DNA from: Armigeres subalbatus
Lineage: Eukaryota; Arthropoda; Insecta; Diptera; Culicidae
Assembly: GCF_024139115.2 (NCBI RefSeq)
Contig: NC_085140.1
Span: forward strand, 29,127,806-29,191,805
DNA: 64,000 bases
Direction of reading: 5' to 3'
A model generated the notes under the pieces. The model ran no database searches, was not told the origin of the DNA, and worked only from the letters and a program-made list of their open reading frames with translations. The position numbers and the translations under genes are program-made. Within the stretch, counting starts at the first letter, position 1, and each line of letters opens with the position of its first letter. This document shows positions 13,146 through 24,769 of the stretch, one piece after another.

Positions 13146-13825
13146 ACCGAATAAAAAGTCAATAGAATCACAATAGAAAGTATTGTAACAATACGATAAA
13201 TTTAATTGTAATTACAATAAACTCTACTGTTGCTCACAATAGAATAACAATTAAGAATATTGTTTTCCACCATAAATCCTATTGTAAATGGAAATTTTAC
13301 AATAGAAAATAGGCTCGAAAATAGGAATTGTTAGTTACCGTAACAATTAAAAAATCGTTTATTTCTCGAACAAATTTTTGCAATTACAATAGAATTTATT
13401 GTAATTCTATTGTCAACATTTTTCTGTCAATAGATTTTATTGTACGTTTATTGGAACAACAATAAGGAAAATTAATTGGTACAATAGAAGAACAATATAA
13501 TTGCACGTAAAAAAATAACCTTATATGTTATGGCAAAAAACCATTCGAAAATACTTATATACTGTTCATTGTGCCAACCAATGAATGATCCCATATCAAA
13601 AAGCTAATAACATTGATAAGTTAATGAAAAGTATAAGTTTTGCAATGTATGTGACTAATGCGATGTAAAAGTTTTTTCTTATACATACGCCTGCTTGGGC
13701 AAAAAAGTATTAGAAATATGAATAATAAATAACATTATTTTTTTTTACGTGTGGTTGTTCATAAATAAAATGTATTGTAATTTTATGATATTTTAATGTA
13801 ATTCTATTGTATTTTCTATTCGGGT
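13146..13825. mobile_element. MITE with ACCGAATA termini, rich in ATTGTAATTACAAT
   Basis: The left end ACCGAATAAAAAGTCAATAG mirrors the right end ...CTATTGTATTTTCTATTCGGGT. The internal sequence is full of short palindromic ACAATAGAA/TTCTATTGT words. It abuts the right end of the preceding element almost directly, so two elements sit back to back. Confidence 0.55.
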
Positions 13826-14700
13826 ATTTAGTGGAATACATTAATGTATAGATGAGCGAAGATAAATCCTCTGTCTCCAAACGAACTGTCAAACGTGTCT
13901 CCAAACGAGCATGACGTCACGATTTCAATAGAAATGTTAAGGGCTGTGACCAGAGCATAAAATATTCATCTTCATGAAGTAATTTCAGTCTGAATTTTGA
14001 CAAACATCGCATGATTATTCAAAACATAGAATGACATAGTCAGACGACTACTCCACCAACTCATTCATTCGGCTGTCACTGAATGTGCTTACTGTGTGCA
14101 GGAAAAAACATAATTAGCATTGTTTATATTGATGTTTACCATTGAAAGTGCCTCGTGGATAAAAATCGGATTCAGTTCTATGTGATAAACTACTTTACTC
14201 ATTTAAAAGTTGTTCAGATTTCAGATAATTTATCAATTTGTAGAACGTACATAAATATTCAATGACTAATATTCAATCGAATATTGACACTCCAGAGCCG
14301 ACTATGAATGTGTCTGGAAGTGAGCTGACAAGTGAAGAGAGGTGCACGTCACCAAAAATTTTCGATTATTTTACACTCTGGCTGTGACGTCATATGCGCA
14401 TGTGCACGGTCCAAAAACGCGACTCAGCCATGCTTTCGCTCATCTATAGATTCTACTATCTATAAGTGTGGCACCCTAAAATTGAGTAATTTTTTTCTTG
14501 GAATTGAGTAAAATTCACTTAATATTCAGTAAAATATATTAATTTTCAATAGAAACTATCCAAAAGTTAGGTAAATTTCACTCAACTTGCGCCGTGGGTG
14601 GTTGGGGTCTGGGTGGTGCGGATAGAATCGATTTGGTTGTCAAACTGAAGCCAACAGTTTCTATTGTGCCGGAGCCAAACATTGAAGATTGTGGTTATGT

Positions 14701-16193
14701 ACACTCAGAAATAAAGAAAAACGTTGATATATTACAATTTATACTTTTTTGACATTTACTCGATTAATACGAAGCATAGATTATAATTTATACTGACCAT
14801 GTATTTAAAATAACCTTTGCTCGTTTTTACTACTGTTATTGTTTGCAGTTTAAATATTGTCTATCAAAACGAGGTTCTGCCAGTTCCTCATGGAGTGAGT
14901 TCCTCTTCGATTTTACAACTGGAAACACCAAATTATATAATTTAGTGACTTATATCTAATACTGGCGATGTTATTTCATCTCTCCAGTGCATTTTATAGA
15001 ATGGCCGAGCAAGTTCAGGTGCGGGTAAGATATTTTTTTAGAGCAAAGCTAGAATGCAAACTGTGCTTCATTTCTTGCAGCCCGTTGGAGTTTGAAGCTA
15101 ACAGTGAAGGCTGCAGGATGTCCTCATCGAGTTCGGAAAAAGCAAGTTCCTATTCGACGACATTAGGAAAATTCGGCTATGGTATATAAAGGTTGTTTGC
15201 TTCGCAAAAGTACGGCAGACCTTGAAACGTTCTTTTTGATTCTAGCTCAAGCGAAAGTGCAACCTCCTGCTTCTGAACCACCACCGGCACGATCAGCAGC
15301 GGAATTGATTTTAGCAGAAAAACATTGATGATCGTCAGTATGTTCAATATCGCAACTGCCTCACCAGGTTGCAATACGTTTAGTGGATTCCCTGAAGCCG
15401 AAGAGCATAATCTTTCCGACTTAGGACCGCTCCAGCCAATGCTCCGTCATGTTAATCTGGAGGCCCACCCATTTGGCCGTTTCCCATCGGGGGAGCTTGA
15501 GGCGGTCTCCGCGGATAATAATCGGCGTTGAACCTGAAAAAGGCAACTTACATTCAAACCAGCCCCAACAGATATCCAATCGTCCACACAATCCACAAGA
15601 AAAATTGAAGGGATGCCGCTGCCTCTACCATTGAAAGGCCCTCATACTACGGTGGCAACATTTGTAAATGATGTTCCGATGCAGTCAATGCGGATCCGTT
15701 TATTTCGTCATTAGCTCAATTTGGTACCGGCAGCAGCTGAAAATGTACGCTTCCGTGGATCTCCAGTATTAGATCTTAGCAGGCTTGCAATGCTAATCAT
15801 CCGTAATCCGTTGCCAACGACTCAGGATCCCCATGAAACCGCCGAAAATTCTACATCACTTAGCCACCGAAAACCAGCGCTAAAAAAATATTATGCAATG
15901 AAATTCGGAAAACATATTGTAATTTGTTTCAATAATTAATAAAATAAATATTTTCTACAATTGTTTTTTTTTATGATTCAAAATAACAAAACAAAATTGA
16001 AATATTTCAACCGGAGGGGAAAGCAGCCCGATATATGCTATGAAGGTTTTTCGATAAGTTAAACTATGATTCGTATAAATCAAAGTTATACTATGCGAGA
16101 TTTATTGGCAGTTAAACGAAGTTGGGGTCAACCAGGCGAATAGTCATTTAGCATGACTTTTAATCTATTTAGTTTAAATTTATTTCAGAGTGT
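14701..16193. mobile_element. TIR element, ACACTCTGAAATAAA family, copy 1
   Basis: The left end ACACTCAGAAATAAAG and right end TTTATTTCAGAGTGT are inverted. ATGT flanks both sides (14697-14700 and 16194-16197), consistent with a target duplication. The inner right flank, GGGGTCAACCAGGCGAATAG (from about 16124), is found inverted at the left of the second copy near 54058-54077. Short frames inside (14968-15939) show no recognised domain, so I treat the 1.5 kb as a non-autonomous or decayed DNA transposon. Confidence 0.65.
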
Positions 16194-16511
16194 ATGTTTC
16201 AGATCTTATATTCAGAAGTATTGTTATAAATGGGAAGAATATAAAAATAACCTTAGTTTGAGTTTTGTATTCTTTGTAACAAATATTTTCACATTATATT
16301 TCGGGTGGAGAATTAGTAGGAATGCAATTAAAAAGCATTCGTTACAAAATTTCACGAGATTAAACAGCTGACTGGAGCAGGAATGTATCTAAACCATCAT
16401 AAAGTCACGTAGAGTCTCGCGCATTTGAGCGCCCTCATGCAGCATGGAAAGAGAAATTCGAAGAGCGGGAAATGTTTGACAGCAAAGAAACTGCAAAATA
16501 ATTTTGCTCAT

Positions 16512-16720
16512 CACACTTAAAATAAATCGCCGAATTCGGTAAAATTTTACCGAAATCGCAAAAACAGAACTAGTCGGAAAATAATTTAACTGGTCTACGG
16601 TGATTTTGACAGTTGAACATTGGAAAAAATTACAAAAAATCTGTAAAATAAATTACCGAACAGTTCTGCTGTTGAGATTTCGGTAAAATTTACCGAATAC
16701 GGTGAAATGAGTTAAGTGTG
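16512..16720. mobile_element. 209 bp MITE with CACACTTAA termini
   Basis: The left end CACACTTAAAATAAATCGCC and the reverse-complemented right end CACACTTAACTCATTTCACC lead into shared TTCGGTAAAATTTTACCGAAATC palindromic arms. A truncated second copy starts at 19109. No coding capacity. Confidence 0.75.
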
Positions 16721-16929
16721 ATAGGAGTGATTTCAAACTATCCCTCTACTCGCTTGAGAGCAGAAAAACGACTCTATCCGCAGCACCCAGGTTGGGGTTG
16801 TTTACGGGGTACCTTCTTCCTTCTGATCTGATGCTAAACGATATAATTTCCTAGTAGTCTCCGTTTCAGCGTTCGATGTCAATGAGTCTTTTCCTTTGAA
16901 GTACTCTCTTTTCATAGTATTCTTTTCGG

Positions 16930-17245
16930 AGGGGAAATGCCAACTTGACTCTGTAATTTCAAATTTTCGGGTGGCAGTAGGCCATGCTTTTCCAAGTTGC
17001 ATGAAGGGGAAATGTGACTCATCTTCGTGATATCAAAATTTCCAGTTGCAGTAGGCCATGCTTTTGCAAGTTGCATAAAGGGGAAAGTGACTCATCTCTA
17101 GAAAATTCAGTTTTTCGGATGGTAGTAAGCCATGCTTTTCCATGTTGCATGGCGGGGAAATGTGAGTCACCCCTGAACTGAAATCAAATATTCGGGTGGC
17201 AGTATAGTATGCTTTTCCAATTTCAATTAAAAGGAATTGTAAGTA
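16930..17245. repeat. Four-copy tandem repeat, period about 75 bp
   Basis: The phrase GGCAGTAGGCCATGCTTTTC recurs with variation near 16973, 17047, 17121 and 17197. Each copy is followed by a GTTGCATGAAGGGGAAATG-like segment and a CTC/ACTCATCT-like segment. Divergence increases to the right. It is not a CRISPR array: units are diverged and there are no distinct spacers. Confidence 0.8.
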
Positions 17246-17768
17246 CACTGACTAATTTTTTTCTGATTACGGCATGCTTTTCAAAGGAGTGCTGAAGTGG
17301 AATCTCTAACTGCTGAGACATTTTGTGAAACAGCGCGTTTTCGAAAGAACAAAAGAACTAAACGAATTTTACGTTGTTTTACTTTTTATTTCAATAGTTT
17401 TTTTTACATATAGCTTTCTTTTATTATCATGCTATACCTTTATTCGACAGTTTATCTACAACTGCCTAACAGTTCGTTGTTTGAATTGCACTAATTACGG
17501 AACTACAGCGCTAGTAGCAGTAACTTATACTAAATGATTGATTTTTTTAATCATTTAGTATGAGTTACAACTGCCAGCGCCTTATAACTCCTTTAATAGT
17601 GGAGGAATTCGAACATCAACTTGCTAGGCAGAGTTGTAGAAAAACCTTCGCACTAGAAGTCCACAATACATAACACGTTTTGAAATTAAGCCGCTGTGAT
17701 GAGTTATTGACAAGCTACTAAATGATCGAACGCAGATTACTAAATGATCGATAACATCCTTAGAGTAG

Positions 17769-18984
17769 AGTGGGGCAAGAGTACCCACTTAGTTTTAATC
17801 GATCATGTGGACCTTATGAAACAAGCTTCTGCATATCAAATCAGTGTCGATGATTCATATACTCTTCCTTTATGTTACCCAGTGGAAAAATATTGAAATT
17901 ATTGAGATTCGTTTTAGTAGAACCCTTATTGCAAGACAAGTGAAAACGCACTCTTACCCCACCGGTGAGGTAAAAGTGCGCATTAGGTGGGGTAAGAGTA
18001 CGCATTTATCCAATCATGTGCTTTAAGTATATATTAACACAAATAAGAGTTAATAACATTTAATTGATGTTTAATAAGCATATATTAAGGAATGTTTAAA
18101 GATTACGTAACTCTTAAAGGGGGAGGGGGTCCTAAAAATGTGCACTTTCATACGAAAACCATTGTTTTTTTTTATATATACAAAAAACTACAGAGGTAAA
18201 AATATATATCAGGTTTCGCGTGGCGTATACAAAGGCATTTTCCTTAAAAAAGTTCACCAATCACGTAACGTAAAATTTGGCAATTTCATCACCCCTCCCC
18301 CCTATCCTACACTATTTGTATGAATCTTCTAAAAATTGTATGGATCATCACCCATCTCGCATCTCCTCCCAGCTGAACGTTGCGTAATTTATGAATGTTT
18401 CTTTTGATTAAAAGAAATTATAATTTAGATGAAATTGTGTTTTCGTACTATGTTTAGGTGTACAACAAGTCCTAATACAATTTCATTATTTCGCTTCAGT
18501 GCTTTGTTCGCTAAGTCCTTTCTAACACCGAATTACTTCAACTTATTCTAAAAACTTGTAATAATTTCGAATTCTGTCCCTTTTTTCTTAGTTGTGGATC
18601 TTTACGCTTTGGAAGAAGTCTTATTTCGGCCGGAGATACAGCAGACGTTCGATAACTGCAAGTCATTTAACTGCAATGCTTTTTAACTGCAATTCGATAG
18701 TTGCAACAGTTTTGCAGTTATCGGACCGCTAAACTTCAAACTGATGTCAGACGCAATCACAGCTGCAGTGCGCTGCACATTTAGATGCACTTTTATTGCA
18801 TCTGACGTCGATTGACAACCGTTTGACGTCTAGAATGCGTTGCAGTTATCGAACGGCATTCGTTAACTGAAAAGTAAACATTTTGCAGTTATCGAACGGC
18901 TACTGTACGGGTTTGACATCATAACTTGAAGATTCATATGCGTACTCTTGCCCCACCGGTTCCTGCGTACTTTTACCCCACAGT
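17769..18984. mobile_element. Probable TIR element with TGGGGCAAGAGTAC ends
   Basis: GAGTGGGGCAAGAGTACCCA on the left and GCGTACTCTTGCCCCACCGG plus TACTTTTACCCCACAG on the right are inverted. A second internal copy of the motif lies at about 17978 (GGTGGGGTAAGAGTACGCAT). The element carries a nested 250 bp MITE at its right (18646-18898). No open frame is credible. Confidence 0.5.
18646..18898. mobile_element. Nested MITE with CGTTCGATAACTGCAA termini
   Basis: The left end CGTTCGATAACTGCAAG and right end TTTTGCAGTTATCGAACG are exact inverted repeats over 15 bp. Extra internal copies of GCAGTTATCGAACGGCATTC and TTAACTGCAA occur inside. The element is 253 bp and non-coding. Confidence 0.7.
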
Positions 18985-19108
18985 CCCAAAAATTATTCAA
19001 GTAATGGTTTTGACTTCTTGGAAAACCAACCGGATTGGTGTTCTGTACCATAAAGTACTCTATACAATAGGTTATCGAAATGGTATAATGTTCACCTGAT
19101 TCAACGTA

Positions 19109-19233
19109 CACACTTAAAATAAATCACCGAATTCGGTAAAATTTTACCGAAATCTCAACAGCAGAACTGTTCGGTAAATAATTTAACTGATTTTCGGTGA
19201 TTTTGACAGTTGAACAATGGAAAAAATTACAAA
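19109..19233. mobile_element. Truncated copy of the CACACTTAA MITE
   Basis: It matches the left ~125 bp of the element at 16512-16720 (CACACTTAAAATAAATCACC through GGAAAAAATTACAAA) and then diverges abruptly. The right terminus is missing. Confidence 0.65.
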
Positions 19234-19744
19234 TACGAATGGCCGGACTATCGAGGTTTCTCTCATTAATCCGACTGTCAAATCCATACAAATGAACTAA
19301 AACAAAATCACAGTCAATTTGAAAACTGACAGCATAATGTGTTTAAATGCAATTGTTGAAAGTTGGTTTAATCTATTACTCACCTTTTAAATTGGGAAGG
19401 AATAACGATGTTCCTTGATATGCTTTTTTATAAAAATAAATTTCAACTACGGCACGACACTTTTCACTCGCGACTGAAAATAAACATGGCGTCCGATTCG
19501 AGGTTCGATCAAAAAGCAAATTTGACCAGTGTTGCCGAGATTCAATATTGCATTCAAATCAAATGTGATAAAGCATTTAAACCTGTGTAATTTTACACAA
19601 CTTGTTTTGGCTGACTGGGTTGCATCTGTTTTAGTGTAATATTAACTATTTTTAGATACGAAAAGTGCACTGAAGCAACGTAAAAGAAAATGATCAATTC
19701 CAAACTGTGTAATTTCGAAGCGATGTAGTATTACATCCAAATAT

Positions 19745-21402
19745 ATCCAGCTTTTTACTCGACGGTGCCATAATGCTTTGAATAACCCCTTTTGACACAT
19801 GCCGTGTCCACTATAATTTGTTTATGGATCAATCTTAGCAACCTGTGACTCGTTACAATTTTCTTTGAAAACATACATCTGTCATAATTCAAAATAGTTC
19901 CTGAGCGGTTCTTTATTCTTATCAATAATATCTTATCAATTATTATTATCAATCAAAGCAAATTTATCAACTTTTCTTTCTAGGTATCAAAACGAATATT
20001 AAGTTATGCATGCTTCTAAGGTGCTGGAAAGCTAATTCAAATGGATTGTAGGTCATTAAGCTTTCGATACACTGCCAAAAATATCTATATAAGATATATG
20101 TGTAGCCGTTATAAATTTTTGCAATAGCTCCACCCTAATATAATCGATATATAATGACACATAAATTAAATAATTGCTTATTCGAGACAACACATAAAGT
20201 TTATTTGGATATATATATTTTATTAGTGGTTCGCGTGGAGAATGGTTATGTGTGCGCTGATATACGTCATAAGTTAAATCTATGGATTTTTGCCAATAAA
20301 TATGTGTGGATTTTTAGTAGTGTACTCGTAGTAAATTTAAGAACGCTCGTTGTCATTGGTGTCGGTGAAGAAACCTTTCACAAAAGGGACATTATAGTCA
20401 CTAAAACTTTTAGAACTCCGTGCGAAGTTCTATCCAATTATCCCTAAAACTATTTGAGCACCTAATCATTGCAGAATGTACGGATCTTGGTAATTTACAT
20501 ACATAGTTCAATAACTGGGAAGATTTCTGGGCAACAATGTTAAGCATATCAATCATTTCATTCAAGTTCCGGATCTTATGAATCAGAGGGTGGTGGCGAC
20601 ATCAAATTACAGTACACATTTTATTAAAATATCAATTACATTTACAATGCTGTACTTTTTGAATGCCCTTGTTTTTCATTTTTTCCAGTTTGTTTTTGTT
20701 TCGCACAATATCTGGGAAAGCTTGTACTCAAAATATCTTATCAAAATGGTCAAGATATACATGCAAATCATGTCTTTTCTGCATTTCAATTAGAATTGTA
20801 ATTGTAATCGAAACCATCGTTATTGATGGATTAGCTGTGCAAAACGCGGAAATCAACCTCGGGGACGTTTCGATTCTATGAAAAAACGCAGTATCCACCA
20901 TTTGGGTTGGAAACCGTCGTAGCCCACATCCACTCGTGAGTGTTCTCTATTGGAAAGGAAGTTCCATCAGTTCAAATTATATTGGTCTCGCGTGCATTTC
21001 CGCGATCCTCACTGAAATGAAAACGCTCTACGAGCATTCCCGCAGCAAGAGCCTGGCCTGGGGCATGTCTACTCCAGCAGTTACTTTAGAAAGTAAGCAG
21101 TTCCAGTCCCATTAGGAAAAGCGTATTCATGTCAGATGTTGCATTTTTTCTGCTGAATTCCAAAAAACGGCAATTAACAGCAGAACACCTAAAATGAATG
21201 AAATGGTTATAGACAAGAAACTTCTAAGCAAATGATTTACTGTTAATTAGTATCCAAAAGTGAAAACTATTGACGGATGGGAAAACGGGAAAACAAATAA
21301 TATTCAAAGGCTACTTCGATTATATCTATAAAATCTGTACAAGGCATCTGTCATAGCTGAATCACCCCTTTTCAAATTTATGGCTAGCGTAAAAAGCTGG
21401 AT
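19745..21402. mobile_element. Non-autonomous hAT-like TIR element, copy 1
   Basis: The left end ATCCAGCTTTTTACTCGACG and right end ...TATGGCTAGCGTAAAAAGCTGGAT are inverted repeats. The similarity continues about 50 bp inward (GCCATAA, ACCCCTTTTGACA against TCACCCCTTTTCAAATTTATGGC). The flanking 8-mers CCAAATAT and TCAAATAT match at 7 of 8, as expected for a hAT-size duplication. A related element lies at 36134-39144. The interior carries a nested MITE (20070-20322) and no coding region. Confidence 0.65.
20070..20322. mobile_element. CACATAAAT-family MITE, copy 1 of 3
   Basis: About 250 bp starting CACTGCCAAAAATATC and ending TGTGTGGATTTTTAGTAGTG. It shares internal words with the copies at 21677 and 22001 (ACACATAAA, GCGTGGAGAATGGTTATGTG, GGATTTTTGCCAATAAA). 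Non-coding. Confidence 0.65.
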
Positions 21403-21676
21403 TCAAATATGCATTAGAAAATCTTTATTACATCAAATTTTTTGTACGTCCGTCTGATTACGTCGATGCATATTACAATCTTTTTTGCTGTGTGGGTGTT
21501 GATACTTTTTAATCCGGAAAATTCCGAATTAGCGAAATCCGGACTAACGAGTCGTCGGACTAGCGAGGTCCGGATAAGCGGGGGGATACTGTAGTTGGCC
21601 AGAATAGCTGTCAAACTGATGCAGTGTTGCTATTTTGTCTAGAATTTATTATAAGCATTTTAAAATGATCTTCCTA

Positions 21677-21927
21677 CACCGAAAAAATTCTTTATATTGA
21701 ATATATTTGTCGCACACATAAATTTTTGCAATTTAGCGACCCAAATATATGCAATTTGTACCCACACATAAATTCAATAACTGCATATTAGAGACCACAC
21801 ATACATTTTATTTGATTATAGATTATATTTGTACTTCGCGTGGAGAGTGGTTATGTGTGCACTCATAAGAATCATGAATTAAATTAATGGATTTTTGCCA
21901 ATAAAAATGTGTGGAATTTTTGTAGTG
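21677..21927. mobile_element. CACATAAAT-family MITE, copy 2 of 3
   Basis: About 250 bp, CACCGAAAAAATTC to GGAATTTTTGTAGTG. It is very similar to copy 1 over GCGTGGAGAGTGGTTATGTG and ATGGATTTTTGCCAATAAA. Non-coding. Confidence 0.65.
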
Positions 21928-22000
21928 TATGCTGCGCTGTAGGATCTGTCAAAGTTAACACCGTCGTGTGTCTTCTTCTTATTTTTACTTCACTGACAAA

Positions 22001-22229
22001 AATCCAATCATATCCATTATGTGTGGCACACATAAATTTTGACTATAGCATTTCCCACATAACGGCTATGTGAATCCGCATAGCATATATGTGGAATCAC
22101 ATAACCCTTATTAACTAACAACCTTTATGTGGATTTTCCCATAGCGAGTGATTATTAAAGCACACATAAAATTTATTTGTAAATTTCAATAAATTTTTGC
22201 CAATAGAAATGTGTGGATTTTTAATAGTG
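22001..22229. mobile_element. CACATAAAT-family MITE, copy 3 of 3
   Basis: CACTGACAAAAATCCAATCA to GTGTGGATTTTTAATAGTG; the ends are inverted repeats of one another. It ends about 310 bp upstream of the start codon of the zinc-finger gene at 22540, so it may lie in or near that gene's promoter. Confidence 0.65.
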
Positions 22230-22539
22230 TTGGATTCGTCTATATTGAGTTAAAAATTTGAACTTCGTACTCAAAGTTGAGTTCTTTAAACTTTTTTTAG
22301 GTTCTTTATTTTTTCTGCGTGTATATTACGCGAGATATTTTTTTTACACTGGGTTACATCATCATCATCATCTAATCGTCATTGACGAAAACCAAGAACG
22401 ATATCAAAAGCAAAAAAAGAAAAACAAACGAAGAGAAAGCTATTTTATTCTGAAGTGTATCTCCGTGTAGTCCAAATTTTTGTCGCAAAAAATCTATTCA
22501 GATCAGTTGAATGAAAGCATTTAAATAAAAATAAATATA

Positions 22540-24209
22540 ATGTCGACTTTAGAGAAACTACAAAACAATTGCCGCTTGTGTCTGAACGCGGAAACGGATA
22601 GCAACGAGCTAGATTCATCGGATTCAAAGTCGTTTATTCCCATAAATGCAAGCTCTCTACATGAAAAGATGTCCACCGTTTTTAGCTTTGCGGTAAGTTT
22701 TAGGAGTTTGATGAAACATGTTTAGATATCGTAGTCAGTCAAATTTATGACGATCCTGATTTCTAGCTGGACGAAATAGATCAATTGCCGAAAAATGTTT
22801 GTCGACAGTGCTGCTCGATCGTCGGTGAATTCCACGAGTTCTCGACGAAGGTTCGGCAAAATCAGTCCTATTTGCGGACATTGGTTGGAGAATGCGATGA
22901 CTTGAAACTTGAACCGGATCAATGGATTGATTATGTGAGGAAAAATGACATTGATGTGGAAACGATTGAAATTAAGTCAGAATTGGAGAAGGATAAAGAT
23001 ACTATAGTCTGTACGTCGGAACAAGAAAATATAGATGAAGATGATGGTGGCGGAAGCGATAATAATTATAGTGAAGAGGATGTAAAATGGAAGTCCGTGG
23101 ATGACTCCGAGTATGAAGAAGAAAAGGTAGTTGTAAGGGCGAAGCGGAAATATACGCGAAGGGCCCCATTGAAACCGAAGAAACTTAAAAAAGAAGGTAG
23201 ACACGATCCTTCGAAGGAGTATAGGAGCAAGCCAAAAGAGGAGGTCGAGGAAGAGGACAGGAAGATTCTTGAGTATTTTAAATTTATTTGTGAGCTATGT
23301 CAGTTGCCCACCGACACTTTCATTGATTTAAGAAAGCATTTCCGGGAACAACATGGTCAGAAGGGTTATCATCGATGTTGCAACAAAAAATTGTTCAAGC
23401 GATGTCATCTTCTGGAACACATTCAGGTCCATCTCAATCCGCATCTTTACGGGTGTGAAATGTGCTCCAAGAGTTTCAGCTCCAAAGAGTACCTACAGTT
23501 GCACAATATGCAATGCCATGCCGAGCAGGTTGAGCGCCCATTCAAATGCGACAAGTGTCCGAAAAGTTTCATCCAGAAAGGACAACTCTCGTCACACATG
23601 GGCCGGCACCAAATGTACCAGTGTTCGAAATGCGACAAAGTTCTCGCAGGAAAGGGATCTCTCAGTGCCCACATGGTCAACATGCATAGTGACGAGGGAA
23701 AGCACATTTGTGATACTTGTGGACGCGAGTTCAAAACGAAACAGTGCTTTGATAATCATGTGCGGAAACATATGGGCATGTTGGAGGACACCAGCATCGA
23801 GTGTGAGGTGTGTCACGTGATACTTCACAACAAAGCCACTCTCAAAAAGCATATGATCGCGAAGCATATTAAAACGGACGACGTGTTTATCTGCAACATT
23901 TGCAATAAGCAAGCTCCGAACAAGTTTGCCCTCGAGTCCCACAAGCGGAAGGTGCACTGCGAAGAGAAGTATCAGTGTGAATTCTGCGATAAACGCTTCA
24001 AGAATCCGGTGACGCTGAAGGAGCACCGGGCGTCTCACACCGGAGAGATTCTGTACACGTGTCCGTTCTGTGCGACCACGTTCAACTCCAAGGCAAATAT
24101 GTATGCCCACCGGAAGAAGGTACATCCGTGCGAATGGGCTCAGGAAAAGCAAAGTCGTAGCAAAAATCAATCGCAACAAAGTAAGCAGACACCGGAATCG
24201 CAATTGTAA
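22540..24209 (+). CDS. ZAD/C2H2 zinc-finger protein (Grauzone-like), 531 aa
   Basis: Probable nuclear DNA-binding regulator. Two exons, 22540-22692 and 22767-24209, joined in phase 0 across a 74 bp GTAAGT...TTCTAG intron; this restores the ZAD. Exon 1 gives the first cysteine pair (CRLC, residues 11-14) and the exon ends FSFA. Exon 2 opens LDEIDQLPKNVCRQCCSIVG with the second pair and the FHEF..KVRQNQ helix. An acidic linker with a basic patch (about 120-200) follows. Ten fingers come next: CELC...H, a CC-type finger (CCNKKLF...HIQVH), CEMC, CDKC, CSKC, CDTC, CEVC, CNIC, CEFC and CPFC. The final pair has an HTGE linker, and the tail is rich in Gln/Ser. Start chosen as the first ATG before CRLC. 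It is convergent with the minus-strand zinc-finger gene ending at 24770. Family assignment is firm; an orthologue name is not. Confidence 0.92.
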
Positions 24210-24769
24210 GTAGCGAGGGAGGATTGCATTTGAACTGTAAATTGTACAACTAAGTATTAAGTATCGTAACATTCATCAATTTTGTCACGCTGTGTATGTT
24301 GGAGAGTTGTGGTTGCGAACACAATTTTTACAGGTCCCAAAGTGACGAAAAGGAGAAGGAGATGTGTAACGTAATTGAACATGCTCTTAACAATAGTTGA
24401 AATTCGTTTATTAATATTTTATTGGACTTTAACATATCCATATCCAACACAAACATCGAAGTAGTATGAGTTCATGCGAATGGCCGCAAAAAAAAAACAA
24501 TGTTCCAAAGTTACAATGTTACAAAGTCTCCAAAGAAACTCAAAAGTTTAATATTTATAAAATATTAAGTAGTTTTATATTTAAAAAAAAAATACAGCCA
24601 ACATTCAGATACAATCGCAAATCTCTAGTTGGTTAGTGATTGAAAATTTTAGTTTGCAATACTGCTATCCATCTTACGTAAAGGGTGTCATCAAGGTAAT
24701 TTAAAACAATGTTTTTACATGTACTTTACCGACTTTTCTTGACGCCATACAGACAACGAATGTTTGTTA
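24210..24769. other. Convergent 3' region between two zinc-finger genes
   Basis: 560 bp between two converging stop codons. On the minus strand, two AATAAA words (plus-strand TTTATT near 24407-24422) could serve the minus-strand gene. I see no clear AATAAA on the plus strand for the 22540 gene. Otherwise AT-rich with A-runs and no gene. Confidence 0.5.

Noticed and set aside
16930..17245. CRISPR-like array
   Set aside because: The units are diverged, 75 bp long and have no unique spacers; the genome is eukaryotic.
24313..24363. Possible plus-strand extension of the 22540 gene past its stop
   Set aside because: The stop after SQL is in frame and the following sequence encodes no finger or conserved tail.
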